64,000 bases of DNA from the NCBI RefSeq assembly GCF_025345565.1, contig NZ_CP054475.1, positions 1,580,448 to 1,644,447 on the forward strand, in the 5' to 3' direction. Below, piece by piece: positions 39,040-45,596 of the stretch. How positions within the stretch are numbered: position 1 is the stretch's first letter; every line of letters starts with the position of its first letter. The position numbers and the translations under genes were made by a program. This stretch comes from Thalassolituus hydrocarboniclasticus. GTDB lineage: Bacteria; Pseudomonadota; Gammaproteobacteria; Pseudomonadales; Oceanobacteraceae. The notes under the pieces are model-generated. The model searched no databases, was not told the origin of the DNA, and saw only the letters and a program-made list of their open reading frames with translations.

Positions 39040-39290
39040 GAAATTTGGCACGCTTTACATTCGTGCTTGCTCGTTTTTCCAGAGGGTAGTAACTTAAACG
39101 CCAAGTGAATCAATAACTTACAACCTTGGTTGACAAGTTTATGTGCGCTGGAAGTTGGAATTAACAGGCATGCGCGTTTTTCTGGAGGGGATTTTTTAGT
39201 TATGGAAGATTTTTCAGGCAGGTCAACGTGTTACGTGGGAATACTCGAAAGAGTCTCCCCGAATTAATGCGCACGCACACTAATAAGCTG
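39040..39290 (+). other. attI region of the integron
   Basis: About 250 bases between the intI promoter and the first cassette hold the primary recombination site. The likely crossover is the core GTTATGT at 39290-39296. A TTGACA at 39130-39135 could be part of the cassette promoter Pc, but I found no good -10 at the right distance. Confidence 0.6.
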
Positions 39291-39320
39291 TTATGTTTTC
39301 CTCGAGAATGTGAATATTCA

Positions 39321-39740
39321 ATGAAAAATACAATCTACTTTCTCTTAACTATTTTCACTGGTGGTCTATTTCTTCCTTACTGGTTAGTTTCAATTTCAAC
39401 TGAAATTAACGACCTGGATAATTCAGTGTTTCCTAATAGTACTAAGATTCGTAAAAATCTCCCATATTATTACGGAGGAGCAATCGTCACCTATGTCATA
39501 TGCGTTATTCTGGCAATTTCAGGGAAAGATAGTAGCTTCTTGTTTTTTATCCCATGCTTTATCTTCGGTCTATCTCTTACAACTCTATATTTTTGGTCTG
39601 TATTTAAAATTTCAGATAAATTAAAAGGTCTTGGGGCTAAGCTACCAAATTCAGTAGTAATGGCCATTCTATCAGTATATTTTGTATCTCCATTAGTCAT
39701 TCAAATTAAGCTAAATGGATTATCAGCATCAAAAACATAA
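39321..39740 (+). CDS. Cassette 1: DUF4234-like small membrane protein, unknown function
   Basis: The 139-residue protein from the ATG at 39321 (an in-frame start at 39228 would lie across the attI junction) has a hydrophobic N-terminus (FLLTIFTGGLFLPYWLVSIS) and about four membrane segments. The opening resembles small inner membrane proteins with a TGGLY-x2-YW motif, as in DUF4234, but I place that only tentatively. The gene is AT-rich compared with the core genes. It fills cassette 1 and its stop overlaps the first base pairs of attC1. Confidence 0.65.
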   Translation: MKNTIYFLLTIFTGGLFLPYWLVSISTEINDLDNSVFPNSTKIRKNLPYYYGGAIVTYVICVILAISGKDSSFLFFIPCFIFGLSLTTLYFWSVFKISDKLKGLGAKLPNSVVMAILSVYFVSPLVIQIKLNGLSASKT

Positions 39741-39837
39741 CAAGCAGCAGCAACGGACTTGCAAAATTGTCACTCGTTTTGCCAAAACCCGGCAAAACCA
39801 GCGCCAATTTTGCAAGCCGCTGTGCTGGGCGTTATAA
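39736..39837 (+). repeat. attC1
   Basis: About 100 bp. R'' core CATAAC at the stop codon, imperfect inverted arms (AGCAGCAGCAACGG with CCGCTGTGCTGGGC, and TTGCAAAATTG with CAATTTTGCAA), and R' core GTTATAA at 39831. The centre (CACTCGTTTTGCC...GGCAAAAC) is shared with attC4. Confidence 0.92.
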
Positions 39838-39860
39838 GTCTTAATCAGCATGGAGCAAAA

Positions 39861-40253
39861 ATGACAGAAACATGTAGTTGCGGTGATAAAGCTGAAGTCG
39901 GTGCAACAGTCGAATTTCAATGTAAGACCTGTGGAAATGTTATAGATAAATTTACTGTTAAGAAACCACTTAAAGCAGCTGGTATAGCCGCCATACTAGC
40001 TTATGGTGGAAGTCAATTTATAGACTACGCAATCACCGATAATCGTTATCCGCTGGCCGTCGAATACGCAGTTTTAGAAGCGTGCTCTAGCTCATATGAG
40101 GAGCCATTATCGTATAGCAGTTATGGCTCTAAGAAGAAATTGTGTCTTTGTGCCCTAGAAGACACGATGAACGAAATTTCGTATATACGATATAAGATAA
40201 ATGAAGAAAGTTTTTTGAAAGCCTTTGAGCAGAATGCAAAGTCATGTAAGTAG
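39861..40253 (+). CDS. Cassette 2a: unknown protein with N-terminal zinc-ribbon
   Basis: The 130-residue protein begins at 39861, behind GGAG. Residues 4-25 hold cysteines in the order C-x-C...C-x2-C (TCSCGDK then CKTCGN), a plausible zinc ribbon, followed by a hydrophobic stretch (AAGIAAILAYGGSQFIDYAI) that may span or touch the membrane, and a C-terminal part with C-L-C and a final Cys. No family recognised. First of four genes in an unusually long cassette; it ends at a bidirectional terminator. Confidence 0.65.
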   Translation: MTETCSCGDKAEVGATVEFQCKTCGNVIDKFTVKKPLKAAGIAAILAYGGSQFIDYAITDNRYPLAVEYAVLEACSSSYEEPLSYSSYGSKKKLCLCALEDTMNEISYIRYKINEESFLKAFEQNAKSCK

Positions 40254-40277
40254 CTTGGGCAAGCCCAAGCTACTTTT
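40250..40277. terminator. Terminator inside cassette 2
   Basis: GTAGCTTGGG (40250-40259) pairs with CCCAAGCTAC (40264-40273), followed by TTTT. It separates the plus-strand gene from the minus-strand microprotein pair. Confidence 0.8.
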
Positions 40278-40280
40278 GGG

Positions 40281-40415
40281 TTAATCCCCCAAATAATCGT
40301 CGTTGTTTGGATTATGAGCATCGGCCCAGTCATCCATATCCGCATCATTATTCGGATTGTTGATGTCTGACCAAAGATCTAACTCATCATCAGACATTGT
40401 AGAGGTATCAGGCAT
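40281..40415 (-). CDS. Cassette 2b: acidic 44-residue microprotein
   Basis: A minus-strand ORF with a strong ribosome site (GGAGGATTTATG). The 44 residues are extremely acidic, with two NPNND repeats (SDINNPNNDADMDDWADAH and then NPNNDDYLGD). I recall similar tiny Asp/Asn-rich proteins on bacterial plasmids and genomic islands, but no function is known to me. It follows the basic 70-residue gene after 8 bases, so they form one unit with opposite charges. Confidence 0.65.
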   Translation of the reverse strand: MPDTSTMSDDELDLWSDINNPNNDADMDDWADAHNPNNDDYLGD

Positions 40416-40423
40416 AAATCCTC

Positions 40424-40636
40424 CTATTTACTTTTTGGTGGATTGTTGCCTCGACCACCACCAGAAGGATTGCCGGTTTTACTTGGTCCATTAGACGGTG
40501 GTGTTGATCCCGATTGACTTGCTGCGGATTGCGCTCTTGCGGCAAATGATCCTTTAGGGACAGCTCCACCATTTGCTTTTGCTGTCGCTGACTGAATTCG
40601 AGCAGCAGCGGCTTTTGACATTGAGTTTTTAGGCAT
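40424..40636 (-). CDS. Cassette 2c: basic 70-residue protein, SMP/KGG-like
   Basis: The product opens MPKNSMSKAAAARIQSATAK and continues NGGAVPKGSFAARAQSAA, then a Gly/Pro/Asn-rich tail ending NPPKSK. It is basic, with no membrane segment, and TTGGAG precedes the ATG. The A-A-A-R-I-Q-S-x-x-A-K...G-x-F-A-x-R-A-Q pattern resembles small seed-maturation-like (SMP) proteins of bacteria; function unknown. It runs against the usual cassette direction, so it must have its own promoter in the 78-base divergent gap to the right. Confidence 0.65.
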   Translation of the reverse strand: MPKNSMSKAAAARIQSATAKANGGAVPKGSFAARAQSAASQSGSTPPSNGPSKTGNPSGGGRGNNPPKSK

Positions 40637-40713
40637 AATTTACTCCAATTGAATTTAAAATTACTGTCCCCGCTGGGACAGCAAATTAAAGGTAACAGAG
40701 GTATAAGAGACAA
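40637..40713 (-). promoter_or_regulatory. Divergent promoter region inside cassette 2
   Basis: Between the minus-strand pair and the plus-strand gene. On the minus strand TTGTCT, 17 bases, TTTAAT is a fair sigma-70 promoter. An inverted repeat CTGTCCC/GGGACAG (40664-40680) lies just downstream and could be an operator. Confidence 0.5.
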
Positions 40714-41052
40714 ATGGGGACAGCGGAGCTTCAGGAAGAGATTAAAAGGTTGCTAGGCAAGTTAAAGTGGTCGCAAAAAAGGCTTGGCCGTGAATTTTAT
40801 TATGCTAAACATGATGACGATGACTCTGTTGAAATTAGTCGCTATGAAGAAAAGGCGAAAAAAGACCTTTCACGACAAAGCACAAGGCCTGATGTGTTGC
40901 AATCCTATCTAGATCTCATTGTGCAGCATAATGAATTTAAGAAACTGGATATTATTGTCCCTATATACCGAAGAAGTGATGTACTAAGTGAAGGCATGGA
41001 GCGTGGTATGGTAAAAATATCAAAGCTCATTAGCGAACTGGCTTCTGAGTAA
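40714..41052 (+). CDS. Cassette 2d: unknown charged cytosolic protein
   Basis: The 112-residue protein has no signal or membrane segment. Its N-terminus (QEEIKRLLGKLKWSQKRLGREFYYAKHDDDD) reads like a small helix-turn-helix in which L-x-W-S-Q-x-x-L-x-R would be the recognition region, then charged helices. If it binds DNA it may regulate the divergent microprotein pair; this is inference. It ends just before attC2. Confidence 0.6.
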   Translation: MGTAELQEEIKRLLGKLKWSQKRLGREFYYAKHDDDDSVEISRYEEKAKKDLSRQSTRPDVLQSYLDLIVQHNEFKKLDIIVPIYRRSDVLSEGMERGMVKISKLISELASE

Positions 41053-41057
41053 GCGAC

Positions 41058-41129
41058 TTATAACAAGGCGCTGCTGCCGGACAAATTTTCCGCTGCGCTT
41101 CAAATTTTCCGCAGAGCGCGGCGTTAAGT
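41058..41129 (+). repeat. attC2
   Basis: 72 bp. R'' core TTATAAC, arms around AAATTTTCCGCTGCGC and GCGCTTCAAATTTTCCGC, R' core GTTAAGT at 41123. Confidence 0.88.
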
Positions 41130-41144
41130 TTCCAAGGGAAAACG

Positions 41145-41759
41145 ATGAAATCCTCAAATGAAGATATAGCGCTTCTAATTAAAACAGAAGATCCATTCAA
41201 GATTTCTGTATTGGGGTTTTCTGCAATAGAAGAAGCGCTAGAGCAGCTAATTCAGGAGGCACTTCCTAGTGCGCACAAAGTAGAGACTCAGAGGCTGTCC
41301 CCCAGTTTTAAAGTTGATTTGGCAATCGGGCTTGGTGTGTTTCCACATGATTTCAAAGGAATCGTTATAAAGCTATCAAAGATAAGAAATTCCTATGCCC
41401 ATGAGTTCGACCTTAAAGTAAAGCCATTTAGAGATTCCGAACTGATTGCAGCAATGTCTAAAGAGCAGCGAGCATCCGTCACGGAGAAAGAAGATGTTGA
41501 TTCTAGCTCCTGCTCGATTTTATCATTTGCTGTTTTGACAACGTACATAGAAGTAACGTCGAGAATCACCCATTTTCGGCAAGTTAGGGCAAGTAGAGTC
41601 AAACAGTTCGCTCATATCAAAGCCCTTCTGGAGGAAATTCCGGCACCGAAAATCGATCAATCCAGTAAGCATTACAATGAGTACTGTAAAGATCTTGATG
41701 AGCGGGTCGAAAAAAGACGGAATTCGATACTCGAAGAGATAGTTAGAAAGGAAACTTAA
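41145..41759 (+). CDS. Cassette 3: HEPN-like protein (R-x4-H motif)
   Basis: The 204-residue, mainly helical protein holds KIRNSYAHEFD, with Arg81, Asn82 and His86 fitting the R-(N)-x3-H motif of HEPN RNases. The surroundings resemble MltR/DUF4145-like proteins, which share RN-x-x-AH. HEPN domains act as RNase toxins in toxin-antitoxin and phage-defence systems, but the MltR type is a regulator, so the catalytic role is open. No antitoxin gene shares this cassette. The stop overlaps attC3. Confidence 0.65.
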   Translation: MKSSNEDIALLIKTEDPFKISVLGFSAIEEALEQLIQEALPSAHKVETQRLSPSFKVDLAIGLGVFPHDFKGIVIKLSKIRNSYAHEFDLKVKPFRDSELIAAMSKEQRASVTEKEDVDSSSCSILSFAVLTTYIEVTSRITHFRQVRASRVKQFAHIKALLEEIPAPKIDQSSKHYNEYCKDLDERVEKRRNSILEEIVRKET

Positions 41760-41835
41760 CAAGCCAAGGCAGCGGGAAAAACTTTGCTTCGCTGCGCTCA
41801 AAACACAAAATTTTCCCCTGCTTGGGGCGTTATGC
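41754..41835 (+). repeat. attC3
   Basis: 82 bp. R'' core ACTTAAC at the stop of cassette 3; arms AAGCCAAGGCAGCGGG and CCCTGCTTGGGGC; R' core GTTATGC at 41829. Confidence 0.9.
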
Positions 41836-41854
41836 ATCGAAAGGATTCAATATC

Positions 41855-42217
41855 GTGAAAACAATTAAGCATGTAATTTTATCATTAGCAATTGTTCCGT
41901 CACTACTTCAGGCTGACCCAAAAGAAAGATTTGAGCCAGAAGAAATAGTCGAAACTATCGCATTTGCGGATCGTTTGGCGGGCTCTAAGTGGATTTATCA
42001 CTGGAGAGATAGAGACTACGAGTTTCGATTTAATGAAAATGGAAGTATAGGAATTTTAGATGGTTGGAGTAATGTGAAATGGGTAGTGGCAGGCAAGGAA
42101 GACGTAATCCTTGAAGGTGGCGCCCATAAAATGCTGCTTCACTTCAACGAACAAAAAAATGCGTTCTATACGCGAGATTGGGACGGTACTAAATCTGATG
42201 GCCGCCTGGCTAGGTAA
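41855..42217 (+). CDS. Cassette 4: small exported protein of unknown function
   Basis: The GTG at 41855 follows AAAGGA and gives a 120-residue product with a signal peptide (MKTIKHVILSLAIVPSLLQA). A frame reaching 41822 lies inside attC3. The mature protein has many Trp and Asp/Glu residues and a pattern WIYHWRDRDYEFRFNENGSI, suggesting a small beta-rich (lipocalin-like) domain. No family is recognised. Cassette 5 has a nearly identical start region (ATATCGTGAAAAC). Confidence 0.65.
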   Translation: MKTIKHVILSLAIVPSLLQADPKERFEPEEIVETIAFADRLAGSKWIYHWRDRDYEFRFNENGSIGILDGWSNVKWVVAGKEDVILEGGAHKMLLHFNEQKNAFYTRDWDGTKSDGRLAR

Positions 42218-42229
42218 GCAAGTATAAAT

Positions 42230-42334
42230 GCATAACAAGGCCAGGCAATCGGACAGTCAAACCTGTCACTCGTTTTGCCATAAACCCGGCAAAACAAGCG
42301 CCAGCTTTGCCTGCCGTTGCTGGCGGCGTTATAT
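42230..42334 (+). repeat. attC4
   Basis: 105 bp. R'' core GCATAAC, arms AAGGCCAGGCAATCGG and CCTGCCGTTGCTGGCGGC, R' core GTTATAT at 42328. The centre is almost the same as in attC1. Confidence 0.92.
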
Positions 42335-42349
42335 TCATAGAGAGATATC

Positions 42350-42988
42350 GTGAAAACGGAAACAATAAAAAATATTACAACAGCCTTATTGCTAGGTGCA
42401 GTTGGCAGTGGAATCTGGTCTCTTGCTGGGGAGCCTGCATTTAAATGGTGCGTAGATGCCTTTATATCAATAGCCCAGATATTGAATGCCGGTTATTACG
42501 ACTTGCTACATATTAATATTGGTAAGGGACTTCATGAGGAAAGTGGAATTTTCTTTAGGCTTCTTTTCAGTTATGTATTGGCATCTGCCGTATTGGTGCT
42601 TCCTTTTCTAGCGCACAAAACCTATAAAAGAGCAGCGAGCATCAAAGATAGGAAAAAGAAAGAAGAGGAAGATATTGATAAATCAATATTTTCAGTACAA
42701 AAAAAGTCGCGCCTTATTTTTATTTTCACAATCATTTATGCAGTTATTGCATTTCCCATTATGATCTCTCGGATAATTACCCAAGAATATAACAATGAAG
42801 CCGTAGTTTTTATCGAGCGCTCGATAGAAATTCTGTCGCCAGAATTAACAAGTAGCGAAATTATCCGTCTAAGAGCTGATTATAGAGCTATCTCTAATGC
42901 AGAAAGCTTCTATTCGGTATTTGATAATATGCAAAAGATAGCTTCTAAGAAGAATATAGAGCTGCCAAGTTTTGATGTGGCGAGATGA
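42350..42988 (+). CDS. Cassette 5: membrane protein of unknown function
   Basis: A GTG start (42350, GAGAGATATC ahead) gives 212 residues with three hydrophobic segments (about 8-25, 65-87 and 118-142) and a charged loop KDRKKKEEEDIDK between the second and third. The C-terminal 70 residues are soluble and helical. No domain family recognised. Membrane proteins coupled to a soluble tail are common among defence effectors, but nothing specific supports that here. Confidence 0.65.
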   Translation: MKTETIKNITTALLLGAVGSGIWSLAGEPAFKWCVDAFISIAQILNAGYYDLLHINIGKGLHEESGIFFRLLFSYVLASAVLVLPFLAHKTYKRAASIKDRKKKEEEDIDKSIFSVQKKSRLIFIFTIIYAVIAFPIMISRIITQEYNNEAVVFIERSIEILSPELTSSEIIRLRADYRAISNAESFYSVFDNMQKIASKKNIELPSFDVAR

Positions 42989-43069
42989 ATATAACAAGTC
43001 AATCAATGACGCCCTTTCAGGGCTGGACCTCCGCACTGCGTGCTCCGGCCCATTATTGAGGCGTTAAGT
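42989..43069 (+). repeat. attC5
   Basis: 81 bp. R'' core ATATAAC, arms AAGTCAATCAATGACG and CATTATTGAGGC, R' core GTTAAGT at 43063. Same subfamily as attC6. Confidence 0.92.
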
Positions 43070-43073
43070 GTCT

Positions 43074-43388
43074 ATGGATATTTCACCGAAAACTAAAGAG
43101 GGTATCGTCGATATCAACATCCACGAGGAATCACACTTAGAAGAAATTCTTTGTGAGCTCGTTCAGCGTTTCGGTGATAGCGAGAGCGAAGATGTGCTAA
43201 AACAGTTTTTGATTGAGCGATTAGAATTAAAAGTAAAGCTTCATGAGGTTGCTTTTTACGAGATTGATTGCGCAACTAAAAAGTTTAGCGATGTTTCAAT
43301 TGACTATGCGCTTGAAAGAATACAAAGCAGGGAATTTTGGCAATATGGAAATCAGCCTGAGTTGCATGTATATGCGGTCAACACTTAA
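43074..43388 (+). CDS. Cassette 6: unknown acidic cytosolic protein
   Basis: The ATG at 43074 (a GTG two codons earlier is inside the attC core) gives 104 residues, acidic, without signal or membrane segments. The segment HLEEILCELVQRFGDSE followed by LKQFLIERLELKVKLHE is strongly helical. I recognise no family. No clear ribosome site lies between the attC and the start, so it may be translated from near the 5' end of its message. Confidence 0.6.
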   Translation: MDISPKTKEGIVDINIHEESHLEEILCELVQRFGDSESEDVLKQFLIERLELKVKLHEVAFYEIDCATKKFSDVSIDYALERIQSREFWQYGNQPELHVYAVNT

Positions 43389-43456
43389 CAAGTCAATCAA
43401 CTACGCGCCTTCGGCGCCGGACGCGCTAAAGCGCGTCGGTTATTGAGGCGTTAAAA
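43383..43456 (+). repeat. attC6
   Basis: 74 bp. R'' core ACTTAAC, arms AAGTCAATCAACTACG and GGTTATTGAGGC, R' core GTTAAAA at 43450. Confidence 0.92.
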
Positions 43457-43476
43457 CTAATACAAAGTAGAGGTTT

Positions 43477-43896
43477 ATGGACGAATACAAACTATTGATA
43501 CATGTTCTTGAGTTTTGCGAAGAAAACGGGAGCAGGCACAATAATGTTCACTTTGATGTGGACCATAAGCTTGTAGAAGAGCTTTATGATCGCTATGGGG
43601 TGCAACCATCAATAGACGAGCTAAAGCAGATTGTTGATCGCTGTTATGCGAGAGAATGGTTAGAGCATGCCTATCTTGGAAGCGGTCGCCATAATGGCCT
43701 CAAGCTAACCTCAAAAGGCATGGGCGTTGCCACTTCAAAACGGAAATCCGAAGAGTTGCGAAAAAACCGCCCATTACCGAAAAAGGTTTCTGACTACATC
43801 GAAGACCACAAAGGCTTGTTTGTGCTTCTAGGCTCTTGTATTGCCTTAGCAGGCTTAATAATTAGCTTTCTAGCAAAGGGTTCCGGTAATGGATAA
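43477..43896 (+). CDS. Cassette 7a: winged-helix-like protein with C-terminal membrane anchor
   Basis: The 139-residue protein (TAGAGG ahead of the ATG) has a helical N-terminal part and a pattern ...IVDRCYAREWLEHAYLGSGRHNGLKLTSKGMGVA that resembles a winged helix ending in L-T-x-K-G. It is followed by a single hydrophobic C-terminal segment (FVLLGSCIALAGLIISFLA). Tail-anchored, cytosol-facing topology is likely. It overlaps the next gene by 8 bases. Confidence 0.65.
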   Translation: MDEYKLLIHVLEFCEENGSRHNNVHFDVDHKLVEELYDRYGVQPSIDELKQIVDRCYAREWLEHAYLGSGRHNGLKLTSKGMGVATSKRKSEELRKNRPLPKKVSDYIEDHKGLFVLLGSCIALAGLIISFLAKGSGNG

Positions 43897-44116
43897 GAGC
43901 TACTCAATTGAAGTTAAATGTTTATTTTGTGACGCCACACTAAAGACAGGAGAAGGTCTGGAGCATCAGTCTGGCGATATGATTAAGTGCTCGGAATGTG
44001 GTGAGCTTAATGACTATGACTCTGTGCTAGAAGTCGCTAAAGAACAAGGTATAGAGTTGATCAAAAATGAACTAGAGAAAGATCTTAAATCAAAGTTAAA
44101 AAACTTATTCAAGTGA
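43889..44116 (+). CDS. Cassette 7b: zinc-ribbon microprotein
   Basis: The 75-residue protein has C-x2-C (CLFCDAT) and C-x2-C (CSECGEL) separated by 20 residues, i.e. a zinc ribbon, followed by an amphipathic Lys/Glu helix. It overlaps the upstream gene (GTAATGG), so the two are translationally coupled in a two-gene cassette, which is uncommon. Function unknown. Confidence 0.7.
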   Translation: MDKSYSIEVKCLFCDATLKTGEGLEHQSGDMIKCSECGELNDYDSVLEVAKEQGIELIKNELEKDLKSKLKNLFK

Positions 44117-44119
44117 AAG

Positions 44120-44198
44120 TTTTAACAAGGCAAGGCAAAATCGTTCCGCTTCGCTCCACTGGACGCGCTACCGCGCGCCTTTGCTTGCGGCGTTAGTT
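44120..44198 (+). repeat. attC7
   Basis: 79 bp. R'' core TTTTAAC, arms AAGGCAAGGCAAAATCG and CCTTTGCTTGCGGC, R' core GTTAGTT at 44192. Confidence 0.9.
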
Positions 44199-44215
44199 GC
44201 ATACCAAGGGTTGAG

Positions 44216-44908
44216 ATGAAGGAAGGGGTTTCGCATTATAAATTGGTCAAAATCGCAGTGGAGTCCTTAAGGAATTCATTGAGGCTTCATTTTGATGCTG
44301 TTCTGCTATTTGAGAATGAATCATATCCATCTGCCTTCCAGCTTTCAGTTTTGTCGCTCGAAGAATTTGCCAAGGCCAAGTGGGTTGAGCACTATATATG
44401 GTCATCCTTAACAAATGATGGCTATCCAGATGCGGCCTTTGAACAAAAGTGGTTAAAGCTTCTTTACCAGCATCCTGAAAAACAATGGGCATTCATGGCG
44501 CGAGAAATATGGGATTATTCGCCAAAATTCGCTGAATTTATTAAAGGTAGAGGTCTGGAAGAGAAAAAGCAGAATGCCACTTATGTTGGCCTGTCCCGCT
44601 CAAAAGGAAAAGTTGATGCTTCGAGCCGGGTCTCTCTCCCAACTAGAATCAAAGAGAAAGATGCTCAGCAACTCATATCCCTTATTAATAATGAGTATCT
44701 TGAAATTATCAAGCTCATTGAAATTCAGGAATGGTTCTTTGATGTAGAGGGAATGGATGAAATTATGTCCCCAGATGTGAAATCGAAGCTAGAGAAATGG
44801 CCATATAAAACAGGCCTAAAATCACGGCGTTGGAGCAAAACGTGGTTCAGCCAAGCAGCAACTAACAAATCAAGCAAGAAGGACGCGCAAAAGCGCGCCT
44901 CTTCTTGA
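44216..44908 (+). CDS. Cassette 8: AbiV-family abortive infection protein
   Basis: The 230-residue protein fits the AbiV pattern: a helix HFDAVLLFENESYPSAFQL followed by SVLSLEEFAKAKWVEHYI (about 25-60), corresponding to the A-x2-L(F/Y)-x5-Y-x2-A...LA-LEE-x-x-KA signature. AbiV, known from Lactococcus, stops phage protein synthesis. The C-terminal end (from about residue 215) is translated from attC8 itself, so the last residues depend on the attC sequence. A ribosome site is ahead (AAGGGTTGAG). Phage defence is inferred from family resemblance only. Confidence 0.7.
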   Translation: MKEGVSHYKLVKIAVESLRNSLRLHFDAVLLFENESYPSAFQLSVLSLEEFAKAKWVEHYIWSSLTNDGYPDAAFEQKWLKLLYQHPEKQWAFMAREIWDYSPKFAEFIKGRGLEEKKQNATYVGLSRSKGKVDASSRVSLPTRIKEKDAQQLISLINNEYLEIIKLIEIQEWFFDVEGMDEIMSPDVKSKLEKWPYKTGLKSRRWSKTWFSQAATNKSSKKDAQKRASS

Positions 44909-44918
44909 GGCGTTAGAG
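44860..44918 (+). repeat. attC8
   Basis: 59 bp. R'' core AACTAAC, arms AAATCAAGCAAGAAGG and CCTCTTCTTGAGGC with an inner GCGCG-type stem, R' core GTTAGAG at 44912. It overlaps the 3' end of the cassette 8 gene. Confidence 0.9.
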
Positions 44919-44925
44919 GTCAACT

Positions 44926-45246
44926 ATGTATTACGATAGGCTTCACTTAACTAGGACTCTTGTTAAATTTTTACGGGAGCATAAACATCCAAATGAAAAA
45001 TGCGTAGATATTATTGCTGATTGTTTGTCTGAGCTTGAAAAAGACAGAGAAGATTTAGCTTATAAAGTATATGAGCATTTTCGTAGTTCTTGTGGCCTTG
45101 GACGCATGGGCTGTTTTGATGATCAGGGTGTTTCTACTGTTTATGACCATGAGAATGGTGAGTGTGTTGAAACAATTTATAGAGCCTTATTGGTTAGGTG
45201 GTCTCAGGTAATGATGAGCCTAGCGCCAAAAGACTCTAACAAATAA
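44926..45246 (+). CDS. Cassette 9: unknown cytosolic protein
   Basis: The 106-residue protein (GTTAGAGGTCAACT ahead of the ATG gives a ribosome site formed by the attC junction) is helical, with four Cys residues and a pattern RLHLTRTLVKFLREHKHPNEKCVDIIADCL. No family is recognised. The stop overlaps attC9. Confidence 0.6.
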   Translation: MYYDRLHLTRTLVKFLREHKHPNEKCVDIIADCLSELEKDREDLAYKVYEHFRSSCGLGRMGCFDDQGVSTVYDHENGECVETIYRALLVRWSQVMMSLAPKDSNK

Positions 45247-45291
45247 AGGCATTGGACGCGAAAACTCGCGCCCATGCTTTAAGCGTTAACC
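45234..45291 (+). repeat. attC9
   Basis: 58 bp. R'' core CTCTAAC, arms AAATAAAGGCATTGG and CCCATGCTTTAAGC, R' core GTTAACC at 45285. Confidence 0.9.
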
Positions 45292-45316
45292 TTCATCCGA
45301 TTAGAAAGGAGTAGAA

Positions 45317-45526
45317 ATGAAAATAATTGGAATAATATCGATCCTGCTTTTAGCAGGCTGTGCATCAGGTGGTACAGCTCACAATAGCGCTCAATCGGCG
45401 AGTGATGCCGCGAACTCATCAGCGGCAGCAAGTGCTGCTGCTAACGCTGCGACTGCCGCATCTAATGCAGCGTCTCATCAAATTATGCATCACACACCAC
45501 CTCCACCTCCACCACCAATGTTTTAG
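45317..45526 (+). CDS. Cassette 10: Ala-rich microlipoprotein with poly-Pro end
   Basis: The 69-residue product has a lipoprotein signal (MKIIGIISILLLAGC, Cys15) and then an Ala/Ser/Asn-rich stretch (AASAAANAATAAS) like the Lpp-type or adhesin-spacer sequences, ending with HHTPPPPPPPMF. GAAAGGAG lies ahead of the ATG. Its size and layout suggest a small envelope-anchored fibre or spacer; function unknown. Confidence 0.7.
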   Translation: MKIIGIISILLLAGCASGGTAHNSAQSASDAANSSAAASAAANAATAASNAASHQIMHHTPPPPPPPMF

Positions 45527-45579
45527 GTTAACAAAGCCAGCCAGAGGGACGTTAACGCCCCTGCTGGTAGGCGTTATAA
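45526..45579 (+). repeat. attC10
   Basis: 54 bp. R'' core GGTTAAC, arms AAAGCCAGCCAGAGGG and CCCCTGCTGGTAGGC, R' core GTTATAA at 45573. Confidence 0.9.
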
Positions 45580-45596
45580 ATTAAGAAGTAGATGTA

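Noticed and set aside
39130-39160. Cassette promoter Pc at TTGACA
   Set aside because: No acceptable -10 at 15-19 bases; kept only as a remark in the attI entry.
40408-40713. Minus-strand ORF of 101 codons in cassette 2
   Set aside because: Shadow of the basic 70-residue gene, which has the ribosome site and recognisable sequence in another frame.
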